DNA of 64,000 bases from Aequorivita sp. H23M31 (lineage in GTDB: Bacteria; Bacteroidota; Bacteroidia; Flavobacteriales; Flavobacteriaceae), in contig NZ_CP034951.1 of NCBI RefSeq assembly GCF_004022485.1, positions 2,914,001 to 2,978,000 on the forward strand, given 5' to 3'. Below, piece by piece: positions 30,773 to 40,070 of this stretch. The position numbers were made by a program, and so were the translations under genes. The notes under the pieces are model-generated. The model saw only the letters and a list, made by a program, of their open reading frames with translations, ran no database searches and was not told where the DNA came from. The first letter of the stretch is position 1, and each line of letters begins with the position of its first letter.

Positions 30773-33103
30773 ATGAAAAAAATTACAAGGTACATGTTTA
30801 CTATATGTACAATTCTTGCATTTGCCACAGCAGTCAATGCTCAAAAGTCAGGAGAAAATTCTGTTTTTGTATCTCCAGAGATGCAGATTCAAATTCAAAA
30901 GGCTTTGGATAATCCGGCAAGAACTCAGTCCCAAAATGCTAACAGAACCTTAACTGCTACTTATGTAGGGTCTTTTGAGACGAATGGGGGCCCTTTTTGG
31001 ATGGAAAATCCTGCAGTTTATAGTGGTGTGGAAGCAGCAGCTTTTATTTTTGGAGGCAGCCCTTCAGATTATGCGATTTCGACAAACTCGAATATTACTG
31101 ACCCATCCACTATTACTCATACTGCCTGGGCTTCAACTTGGGGAGTGGGATGCGAAGAGGTAGCTGAAGATTACTCTTTGGATCTTGGAGATCCAGGATA
31201 TAATGTTCCTGGGGGGTTAGGCAGTGCCACATCCGCATTTGTAGAAGATTGGTGTATGGGTGGCCAAACCAATTATGTGTGGTTGGTTGAACCGGTTTCG
31301 TCTAGCTCATTTATAACCACTTGGGCTACCACAGCACCCAACCAGTCAATTACTATTCCAACAACCGGTGGAGGATACAATTATGATGTTAACTGGGGAG
31401 ATGGTAATACTGACACTGGAATAACCGGAAACGCAGTTCACACTTATGCTTCTTCTGGTACTTACACCGTAGAAATACAAGGAAACTTCCCTCGTATTTA
31501 CTTCGATAATTCTGGGGATCGTTTAAAAATTAAATCAATTGAACAATGGGGTAACGGTACTTGGACTTCAATGAATTCGGCTTTTGCAGGTTGTGAGAAT
31601 CTGGTGAGCAATGCAACTGATATGCCAAATCTTTCGTCAGTTACGGATATGTTTGGAATGTTTGCTTTTGCAAGAAATTTCAATGGAGATGCTCAATTTG
31701 GTAATTGGGACGTCAGCAATGTAACTGATATGTATGGAATGTTTGGTGGAGCTTCGATGTTTAACTATCCAATTGGAAATTGGGACGTAAGCAATGTTAC
31801 AAATATGGGTAGTATGTTTAACGGGGCTACCATTTTTAATCAAGATATTGATGGATGGAACGTGAGTAATGTAACTAATATGGAAGAAATGTTTAGAACT
31901 GCCTACGCCTTTAATCAATCATTAAACAGCTGGAATGTAGGAAATGTAATGAATATGACGGCTATGTTTAACTATGCGAGGAATTTTAACGGAGATATAG
32001 GTGGTTGGGATGTAGGACAAGTTACATCTATGGCTGGTATGTTTGGTGGAGCGTCAGTATTTAATCAAAATATTGGTAACTGGAATGTGGGCAATGTAAC
32101 CAACATGTACCGTATGTTTGATGGAGCAACCCAGTTTAATCAAGATTTAAATTGGGACGTCAGTCAGGTAACTAATATGGATAGAATGTTCACTACTGCA
32201 ATGGAGTTTAATGGAGATATTAGTGGATGGAACGTGGGTCAAGTTACTAACATGAATGGAATGTTTGCATATGCTAGAAAATTTAATAGTCCACTTGGAA
32301 ATTGGAATGTTAGTAATGTAACCAATATGTACGGTATGTTTGGTGGTGCATCAGTGTTCAATCAAGATATTAGCAATTGGAATGTGGGCAACGTGAAAAA
32401 TATGGCCGAAATGTTTAATGGTGCTACACTTTTCAACCAAGACTTAGGATCCTGGGATGTTAGTAATGTTACCAATATGAAAAACATGTTCAGAACGGCT
32501 ATGAGATTCAATGCTGACATTAGTAGTTGGAACGTGAGTAAAGTTACTAACATGAATCGTATGTTTTATCATGCCAATAGATTCGATCAAAATATTGGAA
32601 ATTGGAATGTTACGAAAGTAACAGATATGACTGGTATGTTTTCCGGAGTGACTCTTTCCACATTAAATTATGATGCGCTATTGAATGGCTGGAGCAATCT
32701 TACATTGAAAAACAATGTTAAGTTCCACGGTGGTAATAGCACATATTGTGCTGGTGAAGTTGCGAGACAGAGCATAATTAACTCATATAACTGGACAATT
32801 AATGATGGAGGAAAGGACTGTACTCCTCCACTAAGAATGGATCTGGGTGAAACTGTAATGTTATCTGGAATCGCTCTTTATCCTAACCCAATGGGTGAGC
32901 AAATGAGTATAATGAATCCTGATGGACAAAAATTGGTGAGTGCAGCTATTTATGATCTTGCAGGAAGACTTATCAAAACTGTAGATCTTAGCAATGTTTC
33001 CTCAGAAATAACATTAGATGTTTCCAATCTTTCTAAAGCTACTTATATGGTTATAATTACTAGCCAAAACAGTAGCGTTTCCAAATTAATGGTTAAAAAA
33101 TAA
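30773..33103 (+). CDS. DUF285 (BspA-like) repeat protein with type IX secretion sorting domain
   Basis: A 776-residue surface or secreted protein. A signal peptide (MKKITRYMFTICTILAFATAVNA) is followed by a region without known family (to about 180), a PKD-like segment (NYDVNWGDGNTDTGITGNAV, about 203) and then some 13 repeats of about 25 residues with the core NWDVSNVTNMxxMF (about 302-626). This DUF285 repeat occurs in BspA-like and Mycoplasma surface proteins. The C-terminal 80 residues are a type A sorting domain: LYPNPMGEQMSIMNPDGQKL, YDLAGRLIKTVDLS and VSKLMVKK. It is therefore cargo of the gliding/type IX system. The repeats have a further period of four units. The binding partner is unknown. 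Confidence 0.93.
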   Translation: MKKITRYMFTICTILAFATAVNAQKSGENSVFVSPEMQIQIQKALDNPARTQSQNANRTLTATYVGSFETNGGPFWMENPAVYSGVEAAAFIFGGSPSDYAISTNSNITDPSTITHTAWASTWGVGCEEVAEDYSLDLGDPGYNVPGGLGSATSAFVEDWCMGGQTNYVWLVEPVSSSSFITTWATTAPNQSITIPTTGGGYNYDVNWGDGNTDTGITGNAVHTYASSGTYTVEIQGNFPRIYFDNSGDRLKIKSIEQWGNGTWTSMNSAFAGCENLVSNATDMPNLSSVTDMFGMFAFARNFNGDAQFGNWDVSNVTDMYGMFGGASMFNYPIGNWDVSNVTNMGSMFNGATIFNQDIDGWNVSNVTNMEEMFRTAYAFNQSLNSWNVGNVMNMTAMFNYARNFNGDIGGWDVGQVTSMAGMFGGASVFNQNIGNWNVGNVTNMYRMFDGATQFNQDLNWDVSQVTNMDRMFTTAMEFNGDISGWNVGQVTNMNGMFAYARKFNSPLGNWNVSNVTNMYGMFGGASVFNQDISNWNVGNVKNMAEMFNGATLFNQDLGSWDVSNVTNMKNMFRTAMRFNADISSWNVSKVTNMNRMFYHANRFDQNIGNWNVTKVTDMTGMFSGVTLSTLNYDALLNGWSNLTLKNNVKFHGGNSTYCAGEVARQSIINSYNWTINDGGKDCTPPLRMDLGETVMLSGIALYPNPMGEQMSIMNPDGQKLVSAAIYDLAGRLIKTVDLSNVSSEITLDVSNLSKATYMVIITSQNSSVSKLMVKK
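31676..32650 (+). repeat. Array of about 13 DUF285 units within the gene, with a four-unit super-repeat
   Basis: Each unit is about 75 bp (25 codons). Successive units end in GGAS, NGAT, RTAY, NYAR, GGAS, DGAT, TTAM, AYAR, GGAS, NGAT, RTAM and YHAN, so the pattern returns every fourth unit, a period near 300 bp. One unit (with QFNQDLNWDVSQ) is one residue short. Confidence 0.85.
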
Positions 33104-33128
33104 TTCAATAGGAAAATTTTGGCCGAGG

Positions 33129-33162
33129 ACCCTCCCTTCAAATTTTGAATGGGAGGGTTTTT
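33129..33162 (+). terminator. Terminator of the repeat-protein gene
   Basis: ACCCTCCC-TTCAAA pairs with TTTGAA-(T)-GGGAGGGT, a strong stem with one bulged T, followed by a T run. Confidence 0.88.
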
Positions 33163-33292
33163 ATTTTAATGATGCTCTATAAAATCAGGCCAGGGAAACT
33201 TGTGGATATACCTGAAACTTTACTTCACTCAGGCATTACTTTTATTTAATTCTGCCTCCTTTATTGGGGAGCCTTTATTGTTAATAAAATCC

Positions 33293-33300
33293 TATCTTTG
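33293..33300 (+). promoter_or_regulatory. Candidate -7 element TATCTTTG for the four-helix membrane gene
   Basis: TATCTTTG ends 25 bases before the ATG at 33326. The -33 box is not evident. Confidence 0.45.
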
Positions 33301-33325
33301 AAAAATTTCAAAAATCAACTGAAAC

Positions 33326-33766
33326 ATGGATACAACTATTCAATTTATTCATTCCTATTGGGCATATCTCGTTCTTCTTATTGTCCTTATCGCAACTTTT
33401 AACGCTCTAGCTGGATTTTTTGCTAAACGTGAATATGGGGCGAAGGATTTTAGGATTTCGCTTTTTGCTCTTATTGTTACCCACATTCAAGTGCTTATCG
33501 GGCTTATCCTTTATTTCGTCTCTCCTTGGGGAATTAAAAATATCTCAAATTTAGGAATGGGTGCTGTTATGAAAGATTCGACTTCCCGTCTTTTTGCCGT
33601 GGAACATCCGATGATAATGATTTTAGCAGCAGTTTTTATTACAATTGGCTATTCGCAGCATAAAAAAAGATTGCTTTCGCATAAAAAATTTAAAAGCTTA
33701 TCTATCTTTTATACGATTGCCTTGATCTTAATGCTAAGCCGAATTCCGTGGAACCTTTGGTTTTAA
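33326..33766 (+). CDS. Four-helix membrane protein, cytochrome b-like
   Basis: A 146-residue protein with four hydrophobic helices (YLVLLIVLIATFNALAGFF, FALIVTHIQVLIGLILYFV, MIMILAAVFITIGY, FYTIALILMLSRIPW). Histidines sit in or next to helices at HSYW, THIQ, EHPM and SQHKKR, compatible with b-type heme binding. Homologues in Bacteroidota are variously labelled cytochrome B or, wrongly, ribosomal protein L27. I can support only a conserved membrane protein that may bind heme. It stands alone and is closed by a bidirectional terminator. Confidence 0.75.
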   Translation: MDTTIQFIHSYWAYLVLLIVLIATFNALAGFFAKREYGAKDFRISLFALIVTHIQVLIGLILYFVSPWGIKNISNLGMGAVMKDSTSRLFAVEHPMIMILAAVFITIGYSQHKKRLLSHKKFKSLSIFYTIALILMLSRIPWNLWF

Positions 33767-33801
33767 GTGTAAGTCAAGTTTTTAAAAGTAATCACAATCA
33801 T

Positions 33802-33840
33802 AAAAAAATAGGCATTCAATAACATGAGTGCCTATTTTTT
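33802..33840. terminator. Bidirectional terminator between convergent genes
   Basis: AAAAAATAGGCA (from 33803) pairs with TGCCTATTTTTT (33829-33840) around a short loop. It has A and T runs on both sides, so it can serve both the membrane gene and the convergent nuclease gene. Confidence 0.85.
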
Positions 33841-33859
33841 ATTAAAGAGTTTAAAGAAA

Positions 33860-34918
33860 TTAATTTTCCTTATTTATTTCTTTTATTAAATATATAAAAA
33901 CTGGAAAGTGATCGCTATAACCCCCAGTGTACCCATTGGCATAACTTCTAAAAGGGTATCCCTTGTATTGGCCACGCGGAGTTTGCAGATAATTCTTATT
34001 GAAGATTCCCGCTTTATAAAAACGATAGGAGGTATAATCTTTCTTAGCTAAATCTGTAGAGATAATAATTTGATCAAATAGATTCCACGCATCCCGATAG
34101 GCCAAAGTTCCCATTCCTTTTTTGTGCATATCCTCCATCGGGTTGTAGAACTCTTTCATCTTCATATAATCCCGATTACTCTTCGTTTTAAGTACTTCCT
34201 TGATACTCGGGCTAGTTGGATCGTCATTCAGGTCGCCCATTGTAATAATTTTTGCATAGGGATCTTCGCTAAACAAAGAGTCCATAATCTTCTTATTCAA
34301 CTCTGCTGCTTTAATTCTATTAGGTCTGCTGCGCTCTTCTCCGCCATATCGCGATGGCCAATGATTAACAATTATATGTATCATTTCGCCATCAAGCATT
34401 CCGCTTACCAAAAGCTCATCACGTGTATAAATTCTTTTCCTTCGGTCTTGACTATCATATAGTACCAGCTCATAGGCTTTATAGTCTGTGGGAGTAAACA
34501 GTTTCTTTTTGTAAAGAAGAGCTACATCAATTCCACGACGATCTGGACTATCAATGTGAACGATGCCGTAGTCCTGAATTAACAATGGATTTTGATTGAC
34601 CAAATCTTCCAACACGCGCCTATTCTCGACTTCAGCAACTCCTATTATGGCCGGAGAAGATCCAGTTACATCTGCTCCAATTTCTGAAATTACTTTGGCC
34701 AGTTTCGAGAGTTTGTCCTCATAATTTTCTTGGGTCCAGTTATTTTTTCCCTCTGGAGTCCAATCTTCATCAAAAATAAGAGGATCCTTTTCATAGTCGA
34801 AAAGGTTTTCAACATTGTAGAATGCTACCGTGATTATCTTATACTGCTTTTCATTTTGGGAAAAAGTAGAAAAGCTTGAAAATATTAAAAAAAACGCAAA
34901 AAGGATCAAAAATCTCAT
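33860..34918 (-). CDS. Secreted endonuclease/exonuclease/phosphatase family protein
   Basis: A 352-residue protein with a signal peptide (MRFLILFAFFLIFSSFSTFS) and the EEP (DNase I-like) fold. Motifs in order: FYNVENLFDYE near residue 33 (metal/phosphate Asn), GVAEVENRRVLEDL near 93 (catalytic Glu), IVNHWPSRYGGEERSR near 188, GDLNDDPTSPS near 228 and YSDHFPVFIYL at the end (catalytic Asp-His). All catalytic residues are present. It should cut DNA or dephosphorylate a phosphodiester outside the cytoplasm. It is divergent from a TonB receptor and DUF5689 lipoprotein, a grouping seen repeatedly in Flavobacteriaceae. Confidence 0.92.
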   Translation of the reverse strand: MRFLILFAFFLIFSSFSTFSQNEKQYKIITVAFYNVENLFDYEKDPLIFDEDWTPEGKNNWTQENYEDKLSKLAKVISEIGADVTGSSPAIIGVAEVENRRVLEDLVNQNPLLIQDYGIVHIDSPDRRGIDVALLYKKKLFTPTDYKAYELVLYDSQDRRKRIYTRDELLVSGMLDGEMIHIIVNHWPSRYGGEERSRPNRIKAAELNKKIMDSLFSEDPYAKIITMGDLNDDPTSPSIKEVLKTKSNRDYMKMKEFYNPMEDMHKKGMGTLAYRDAWNLFDQIIISTDLAKKDYTSYRFYKAGIFNKNYLQTPRGQYKGYPFRSYANGYTGGYSDHFPVFIYLIKEINKEN

Positions 34919-34963
34919 TTCAGAATAGTAAAGATGTTATGTTAATTTTAACAAAATTTATTT

Positions 34964-34971
34964 CAAAGGTA
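34964..34971 (-). promoter_or_regulatory. Candidate -7 element of the nuclease gene
   Basis: Minus-strand TACCTTTG, 45 bases before the nuclease ATG. No -33 box found. Confidence 0.4.
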
Positions 34972-34991
34972 CTTCTTTCATTTAAAAAATG

Positions 34992-34999
34992 TAGTTTTG
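34992..34999 (+). promoter_or_regulatory. Candidate -7 element TAGTTTTG of the TonB receptor gene
   Basis: TAGTTTTG, 48 bases before the receptor ATG. It lies only 20 bases from the divergent minus-strand box, so the two promoters would be regulated together. Confidence 0.4.
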
Positions 35000-35047
35000 C
35001 TCTCTGCAATTTTAAACAATATTATCGTATAATTTTTTACAAAGAGA

Positions 35048-37837
35048 ATGAACAGATTCATTTTAGTCATTTGCGCTGTATTTTTGGTAGGTTTTACCAC
35101 TTTAGCTCAAGATACTTCTGTAACAGGAAAGGTTCTAGATACCTATTCTAGCGAACCCATTCCGGGAGTGGAGGTTTCTCTTATGGGAAGTAATTTTAAT
35201 GCCCAGACGGATAGTAATGGTGTTTACACCATTTCCGGTCAAAACCTCCCTGTCGGAGAACAAATCCTTCTATTTTCGAAATCTGGATATCTTACACAAA
35301 GAGTTCCAATTACCGTTCCCGATAGTGGGATTTCTGAAATGGCAACTCTATTGCTAGCCGTAGATCTTGCAGAAGTTGAATCCCAAATAGGTGTAATAAG
35401 CCTTTCCGATGACCAATTGGACGACGATGATGGTACATCATATAATGTGTCTGGTCTATTACAGGCATCAAAGGATGTGTTTCTAAACGCAGCCTCCTAT
35501 GATTTTAGTGCCACTTTTTTTAGACCGAGAGGTTATGATTCCGAAGATGGAAAGGTTCTGATAAATGGTTTAGAGATGAACAAACTATATGACGGCAGAC
35601 CGCAATGGAGCAACTGGGGAGGCTTAAACGACGTTCAGCGTAACCAAATGTTTTCAATGGGAATCACTCCAAATGAATATACATTTGGTGATCTTGCGGG
35701 TACTACTAATATTATTATGCGAGCCTCGCAATATCGTAAAGGAGGTAGAATTTCCTATGCAGCTGGAAACAGAAGTTATCGTGGTCGCATTATGGGTTCC
35801 TATAGTAGTGGTCTTTTGGCTAATGGCTGGGCGTATTCCGTGCTCGTATCCAGACGATTTGCGGATGAGGGGTATAACGAGGGAACATTGTATGATGCAA
35901 ATTCCTTTTTTGCTTCCGTTGAAAGAAAATTGAATGAAAAACACAGTTTGAATTTAACAGCCTTCTATACGCCTAACCGAAGAGGAAAATCTTCTGCCAA
36001 TACACAGGAAGTTTATGACCTAAAAGGGACAAGATACAATTCATATTGGGGTGAGCAAGATGGCGAAATTCGAAACTCTCGAATTAAAGAGGTTGAGGAA
36101 CCTGTGGTTATGCTAAACCATTATTGGGATATAACCGAAAATGTAGAGTTAAACACAAACGTAGGGTACCAATTTGGAAAAATAGGGAATAGCCGCCTGG
36201 GATACGACAATGCTCCCAACCCCGATCCTTCCTATTATCAAAAACTTCCAAGTTACTTTATGGCAGATCCCAATGGACCAAACTATGAAGGAGCTTACAG
36301 AGCATATTCCTCATTCGTAAACGACGGGCAGATTAACTGGCAGGATATCTATGAAACCAATGTTTTCTACGGGGGTACGTCTAGATATTATCTCTATGAA
36401 GATAGAAATGACGATAACCAAATAATGGCGAACTCTATTTTGAATGCAAGGCTCACGGATCGTATCGCATTAACAGCTGCGGTGAATTATAAAAACTTAA
36501 ATTCACATAGCTATGCTAATATGTTGGATTTATTGGGTGGAAATGGATATTTAGATGTTGATACTTTTAATCAAGGAGATGCTGCACAAAATGATTTGAA
36601 TAATCCGAATAGAGTTGTTGGCACTGGGGATACATTTAAATATAATTACGAGTTTGACGCGACTGAATACGGTGGATTTGTACAGAGTCAGTTTTCCTAT
36701 TCCGCGGTGGATTTCTATATTGCTGCTAAAGCCGGTAAGATGAGCTATCAGCGAAATGGTTTATATCGAAGCGGACTTTTTGCGAATGATAACGAATCTT
36801 TCGGTAAGAGTGAAAAACTAGATTTCACCACATATGGGGCTAAGACAGGAGCTACCTACAAAATTACTGGCAAACACGCCTTGGAAATCAATGGAGCTTA
36901 TTTTACCGATGCACCCTCTCTTCGAAATTCTTTTTCTAATTCCAGACAATCGAATGCAGTTGTAAAAGGTTTGACAGAAGAAAAATCCATGAATATTGAT
37001 GGGAGTTATATTTATCGTACTCCTTTTATTAAAGCTAGAGTGACAGGATATTATACTCTGTTACAGGACGCTTCAGAAATTTCATTCTTTTATGCCGATG
37101 GTATTTCGGTTCAGGGAAGAAGCGCGACAACTGCTTTCGTACAAGAAGTTCTTACCAATGTTGACAAAAGGAATGTGGGCGGTGAATTTGGTATTGAAGC
37201 ACAAGTTACTCCTACCATAAAATTAAAAGGTGCTGCTGCTATTGGACAGAATACCTATGATAACAATCCTAATCTTTACATCTCATCGGATTTTGGAGGG
37301 GATGTATATCAGGGCACTAATGACAGGATAACTTCTGTGGATTACGGTAAATCTTATTTAAAGGGATATAAGGTTGCTGGAGGACCCCAACAAGCATATC
37401 AAATTGGGTTTGAGTACCGCGACCCTGCTTTTTGGTGGTTTGGCGCTACTGTAAATTATTTCAACAATGCTTATCTCGATGTCTCTCCACTTGCCCGTAC
37501 CAAAAACTTTTATATGGATAGCGATGGAATTCCATTTAATGATTATGACGAAGACACCTCAAGAAGATTGTTAAAACAGGAGAAGTTCGATGATTATATG
37601 TTGGTAAATCTTGTAGGAGGAAAATCATGGAGAATTAAGGGGTATTATGTTGGGCTATTTGCGAGTGTCAGTAATATATTCGATAAGGAATATAAAACAG
37701 GTGGTTTTGAGCAAGGTAGAAATGCTAATTATAGAACTTTATCCAAAGACGCTTCTCTTGATACCAGAGTATTTGGACCCAAATATTGGTATGGATATGG
37801 AGCCAATTATTACCTGAACGTTTACGTTAGATTTTAA
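35048..37837 (+). CDS. TonB-dependent outer-membrane receptor
   Basis: A 929-residue outer-membrane receptor. After a signal peptide (MNRFILVICAVFLVGFTTLA) comes a carboxypeptidase-regulatory-like domain (SVTGKVLDTYSSEPIPGVEV, about residues 24-110), a plug region with FRPRGYDSEDGKVLINGLEM near 160, and a C-terminal 22-strand-type barrel that ends in an aromatic residue (YYLNVYVRF). It would import a large or scarce nutrient with energy from TonB-ExbBD. A DUF5689 lipoprotein follows 95 bases downstream and a secreted nuclease is divergent, so products of nucleic acid breakdown are a plausible substrate; this is inference. It has no SusD partner. Confidence 0.9.
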   Translation: MNRFILVICAVFLVGFTTLAQDTSVTGKVLDTYSSEPIPGVEVSLMGSNFNAQTDSNGVYTISGQNLPVGEQILLFSKSGYLTQRVPITVPDSGISEMATLLLAVDLAEVESQIGVISLSDDQLDDDDGTSYNVSGLLQASKDVFLNAASYDFSATFFRPRGYDSEDGKVLINGLEMNKLYDGRPQWSNWGGLNDVQRNQMFSMGITPNEYTFGDLAGTTNIIMRASQYRKGGRISYAAGNRSYRGRIMGSYSSGLLANGWAYSVLVSRRFADEGYNEGTLYDANSFFASVERKLNEKHSLNLTAFYTPNRRGKSSANTQEVYDLKGTRYNSYWGEQDGEIRNSRIKEVEEPVVMLNHYWDITENVELNTNVGYQFGKIGNSRLGYDNAPNPDPSYYQKLPSYFMADPNGPNYEGAYRAYSSFVNDGQINWQDIYETNVFYGGTSRYYLYEDRNDDNQIMANSILNARLTDRIALTAAVNYKNLNSHSYANMLDLLGGNGYLDVDTFNQGDAAQNDLNNPNRVVGTGDTFKYNYEFDATEYGGFVQSQFSYSAVDFYIAAKAGKMSYQRNGLYRSGLFANDNESFGKSEKLDFTTYGAKTGATYKITGKHALEINGAYFTDAPSLRNSFSNSRQSNAVVKGLTEEKSMNIDGSYIYRTPFIKARVTGYYTLLQDASEISFFYADGISVQGRSATTAFVQEVLTNVDKRNVGGEFGIEAQVTPTIKLKGAAAIGQNTYDNNPNLYISSDFGGDVYQGTNDRITSVDYGKSYLKGYKVAGGPQQAYQIGFEYRDPAFWWFGATVNYFNNAYLDVSPLARTKNFYMDSDGIPFNDYDEDTSRRLLKQEKFDDYMLVNLVGGKSWRIKGYYVGLFASVSNIFDKEYKTGGFEQGRNANYRTLSKDASLDTRVFGPKYWYGYGANYYLNVYVRF

Positions 37838-37932
37838 TAAATAAAAAAGTAATTTTATTATAAAATGAAATGCCCAAGAGGAAATAACGAGCGGGCAAAA
37901 TAAAATTCATTGAAAAACAAATATTTATCCAG

Positions 37933-39342
37933 ATGAAAAAATTAAATAACATTAAACTTTTAAGCTTCCTATTTTTTATAGGATTGATCGCTACTTCTTG
38001 TGTTAATGACGATGATTATGATGTGCCGCCAATTAACATTGAGGAGCCAAACGTAAATGTTAACACTGATCTTACTTCTATTAAAGCAATGTACCGGGGT
38101 TATGAACCTATAATTATAGAAACGGGTGAAGGTTCCACAAACGAGATGTATATGGAAGTATATGTAAACTCAAGCGATGAATCAGGGAATATCTATAAGC
38201 AAATGTTCGTTCAGGATGCCCCTCAAAATCCTACGAACGGAGTAGCTATCTCTGTAAATGCAACCGATCTATATACCAAATATGAACCGGGACGGAAGAT
38301 TTATTTTCGTGTGAATGGCTTGTATATTGGAAAGTATAGAGGACTTCCTTCTATTGGAACTCGTGAGGGTAACGAAATAGGTAGAATTGGAGTAGAGGAT
38401 TTCAATTCGCGTATTTTCCGTTCTCAAACGAGTGAGGATATTGTTCCTACAGTTATCCCATTGACCGAAAAAAATAATCCTTCTTATTTGGCTACTTTGG
38501 TAAAATTTGAAGATGTTCAATTTCCTGACGGTGTTGCTGGGGTGGAACATTACGCAAATTTAACAGATACCTTTAGCGAAAGTAGAACGATAGAAGATTG
38601 TGATGGTAATACCGTGATATTAAGAAATAGTGGGTTCTCCGACTTTAAAAATATGACACTTCCTGAAGGAAATGGAAGTGTTACGGCAGTTTTAAGTATC
38701 TACAATTCAGATATCCAATTGTTTATTAGAGATACAAGTGATGTAATAATGGATGGCGTACGCTGTGATGATGGCGACGGGGACGGAGATGGAGACGGCG
38801 ACGGAGATGGTCCTTCTCCAGATGCTGTTCTCGCTTTTGCAGGAGCTGATTTTGAAAACTGGGCAGAATTCCTTGGTGGATTGAATAATTTTGGAATCCA
38901 ACCTTATGCCACCCAAGGTGTAGGAACTGGAAGAGAGGGTAGTGCATCTTTGAAGATTGCTACCGATCCAGGAACTACAGATAGAAATGACTATGTATTT
39001 ACTTCATTGGCAAAAGCTGGTTTGCCTGCCGATTATACTAAGATTTCTTTCTATATTAAAGGAACGGCGGATAAATCGGTTTCCCTAAATGTTTATAAGA
39101 ATGATGAAACATTCTACGCTTTTAATCTTGAGGATTTGACATCAAGCAGAACACTCACGCCGGCAGAATCGAACCAATATACTGGCAATATCAATACTGG
39201 TGGTGAATGGGTTCTCGTTACTTTAAATCTATCAGGACTCAGTGACCTTAATGTTACGAATACTTCCAAAAACTTCTTCGCCTTGAAAATTGGAAAATCT
39301 GCAAATTATGATTTGCACTTTGATGATTTCACAATAGAATAA
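37933..39342 (+). CDS. DUF5689 lipoprotein with Gly-Asp linker
   Basis: A 469-residue lipoprotein (MKKLNNIKLLSFLFFIGLIA, lipobox TSC at about residue 23). The DUF5689 domain spans about residues 45-275 (GRKIYFRVNGLYIGKYRGLP, RSQTSEDIVPTVIPL), an OB-like fold common in Bacteroidota surface lipoproteins. A linker of alternating Gly and Asp residues (about 279-293) leads to a C-terminal beta-sandwich (FAGADFENWAEFLGGLNNFG to YDLHFDDFTIE) resembling a carbohydrate-binding-type module. Probably cell-surface exposed and cotranscribed with the TonB receptor. The linker DNA is a (GGNGAY)n hexamer repeat. Ligand unknown. Confidence 0.87.
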   Translation: MKKLNNIKLLSFLFFIGLIATSCVNDDDYDVPPINIEEPNVNVNTDLTSIKAMYRGYEPIIIETGEGSTNEMYMEVYVNSSDESGNIYKQMFVQDAPQNPTNGVAISVNATDLYTKYEPGRKIYFRVNGLYIGKYRGLPSIGTREGNEIGRIGVEDFNSRIFRSQTSEDIVPTVIPLTEKNNPSYLATLVKFEDVQFPDGVAGVEHYANLTDTFSESRTIEDCDGNTVILRNSGFSDFKNMTLPEGNGSVTAVLSIYNSDIQLFIRDTSDVIMDGVRCDDGDGDGDGDGDGDGPSPDAVLAFAGADFENWAEFLGGLNNFGIQPYATQGVGTGREGSASLKIATDPGTTDRNDYVFTSLAKAGLPADYTKISFYIKGTADKSVSLNVYKNDETFYAFNLEDLTSSRTLTPAESNQYTGNINTGGEWVLVTLNLSGLSDLNVTNTSKNFFALKIGKSANYDLHFDDFTIE

Positions 39343-39398
39343 TTTTCTGAGCGGATGACCAGAAAGTAAGACTTCGATAAATTCGTTTTAATCTTATA

Positions 39399-39430
39399 AA
39401 ACCGTTTCCATTTTTGGGGACGGTTTTTTT
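39399..39430 (+). terminator. Terminator of the receptor/lipoprotein operon
   Basis: ACCGTTTCC (39401-39409) pairs with GGGGACGGT (39416-39424) around a 6-base loop and runs into seven T residues. Confidence 0.85.
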
Positions 39431-39997
39431 GTTGGATTTTTTAAATACAAGAGTAATCTAAGTAACCTGAATTATCCTAACCATTTACCGCTAAGATTTT
39501 TTTCACTAAGTAATCCCTCAGTTGTGTTTTCAGGATTCTTAATAGGACTTCACACTGAGAATCTATAATTACTTCGGTTTAGTTAAGAAAATATTTCTGT
39601 TCCACTTAATAAAAATGAATAAATAGAGTGAAAGTTCCTAATCCATTTATTTAGACTTATATCTATTAGACCGTGGTGGCCAAATTATGTGGCTTCAATA
39701 GGCAGCTTAAAAATTTTCTTCCTCGCGATTGTGTTACTCTTTTATCCTAATTGGATTGGAGGAAGCCGGATGGAGATTTTTAGTTATGCGCTATAAACCA
39801 CAATTAAAGTCTTTTTCTATGGTAAAGGTCCTGATCGCAATTAGTCACATTTGCTAATAGATGCCTTTGATAGAGAAGGGAAACGTTTATATAAATTGAG
39901 GAAAATGCTAAGAATTATATTCCGTGAAAATGAAATATTATTCCGAGATTCATTTATGTTGTTAATGAACATATTTGAAAACATAAATACTTAAAAT
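39431..39997. other. Non-coding gap between two converging transcription units
   Basis: About 570 bases without a frame of convincing length on either strand, no tRNA-like fold and no clear promoter. It sits between two terminators, which is unusually long for this compact genome. I see nothing I can name in it. Confidence 0.6.
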
Positions 39998-40034
39998 CAA
40001 AAACCCCCGCAATTCCAAATGGGATTTGCGGGAG
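39998..40034 (-). terminator. Terminator of the OmpA/PorP/adhesin operon
   Basis: On the minus strand CTCCCGCAAATCCC pairs with the inverse segment GGAATTGCGGGGG and is followed by a T run (A residues on the plus strand at 39999-40003). Confidence 0.82.
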
Positions 40035-40070
40035 CTTTTTCTGGTTGATTAGCGATTCAGATTAATCTGA

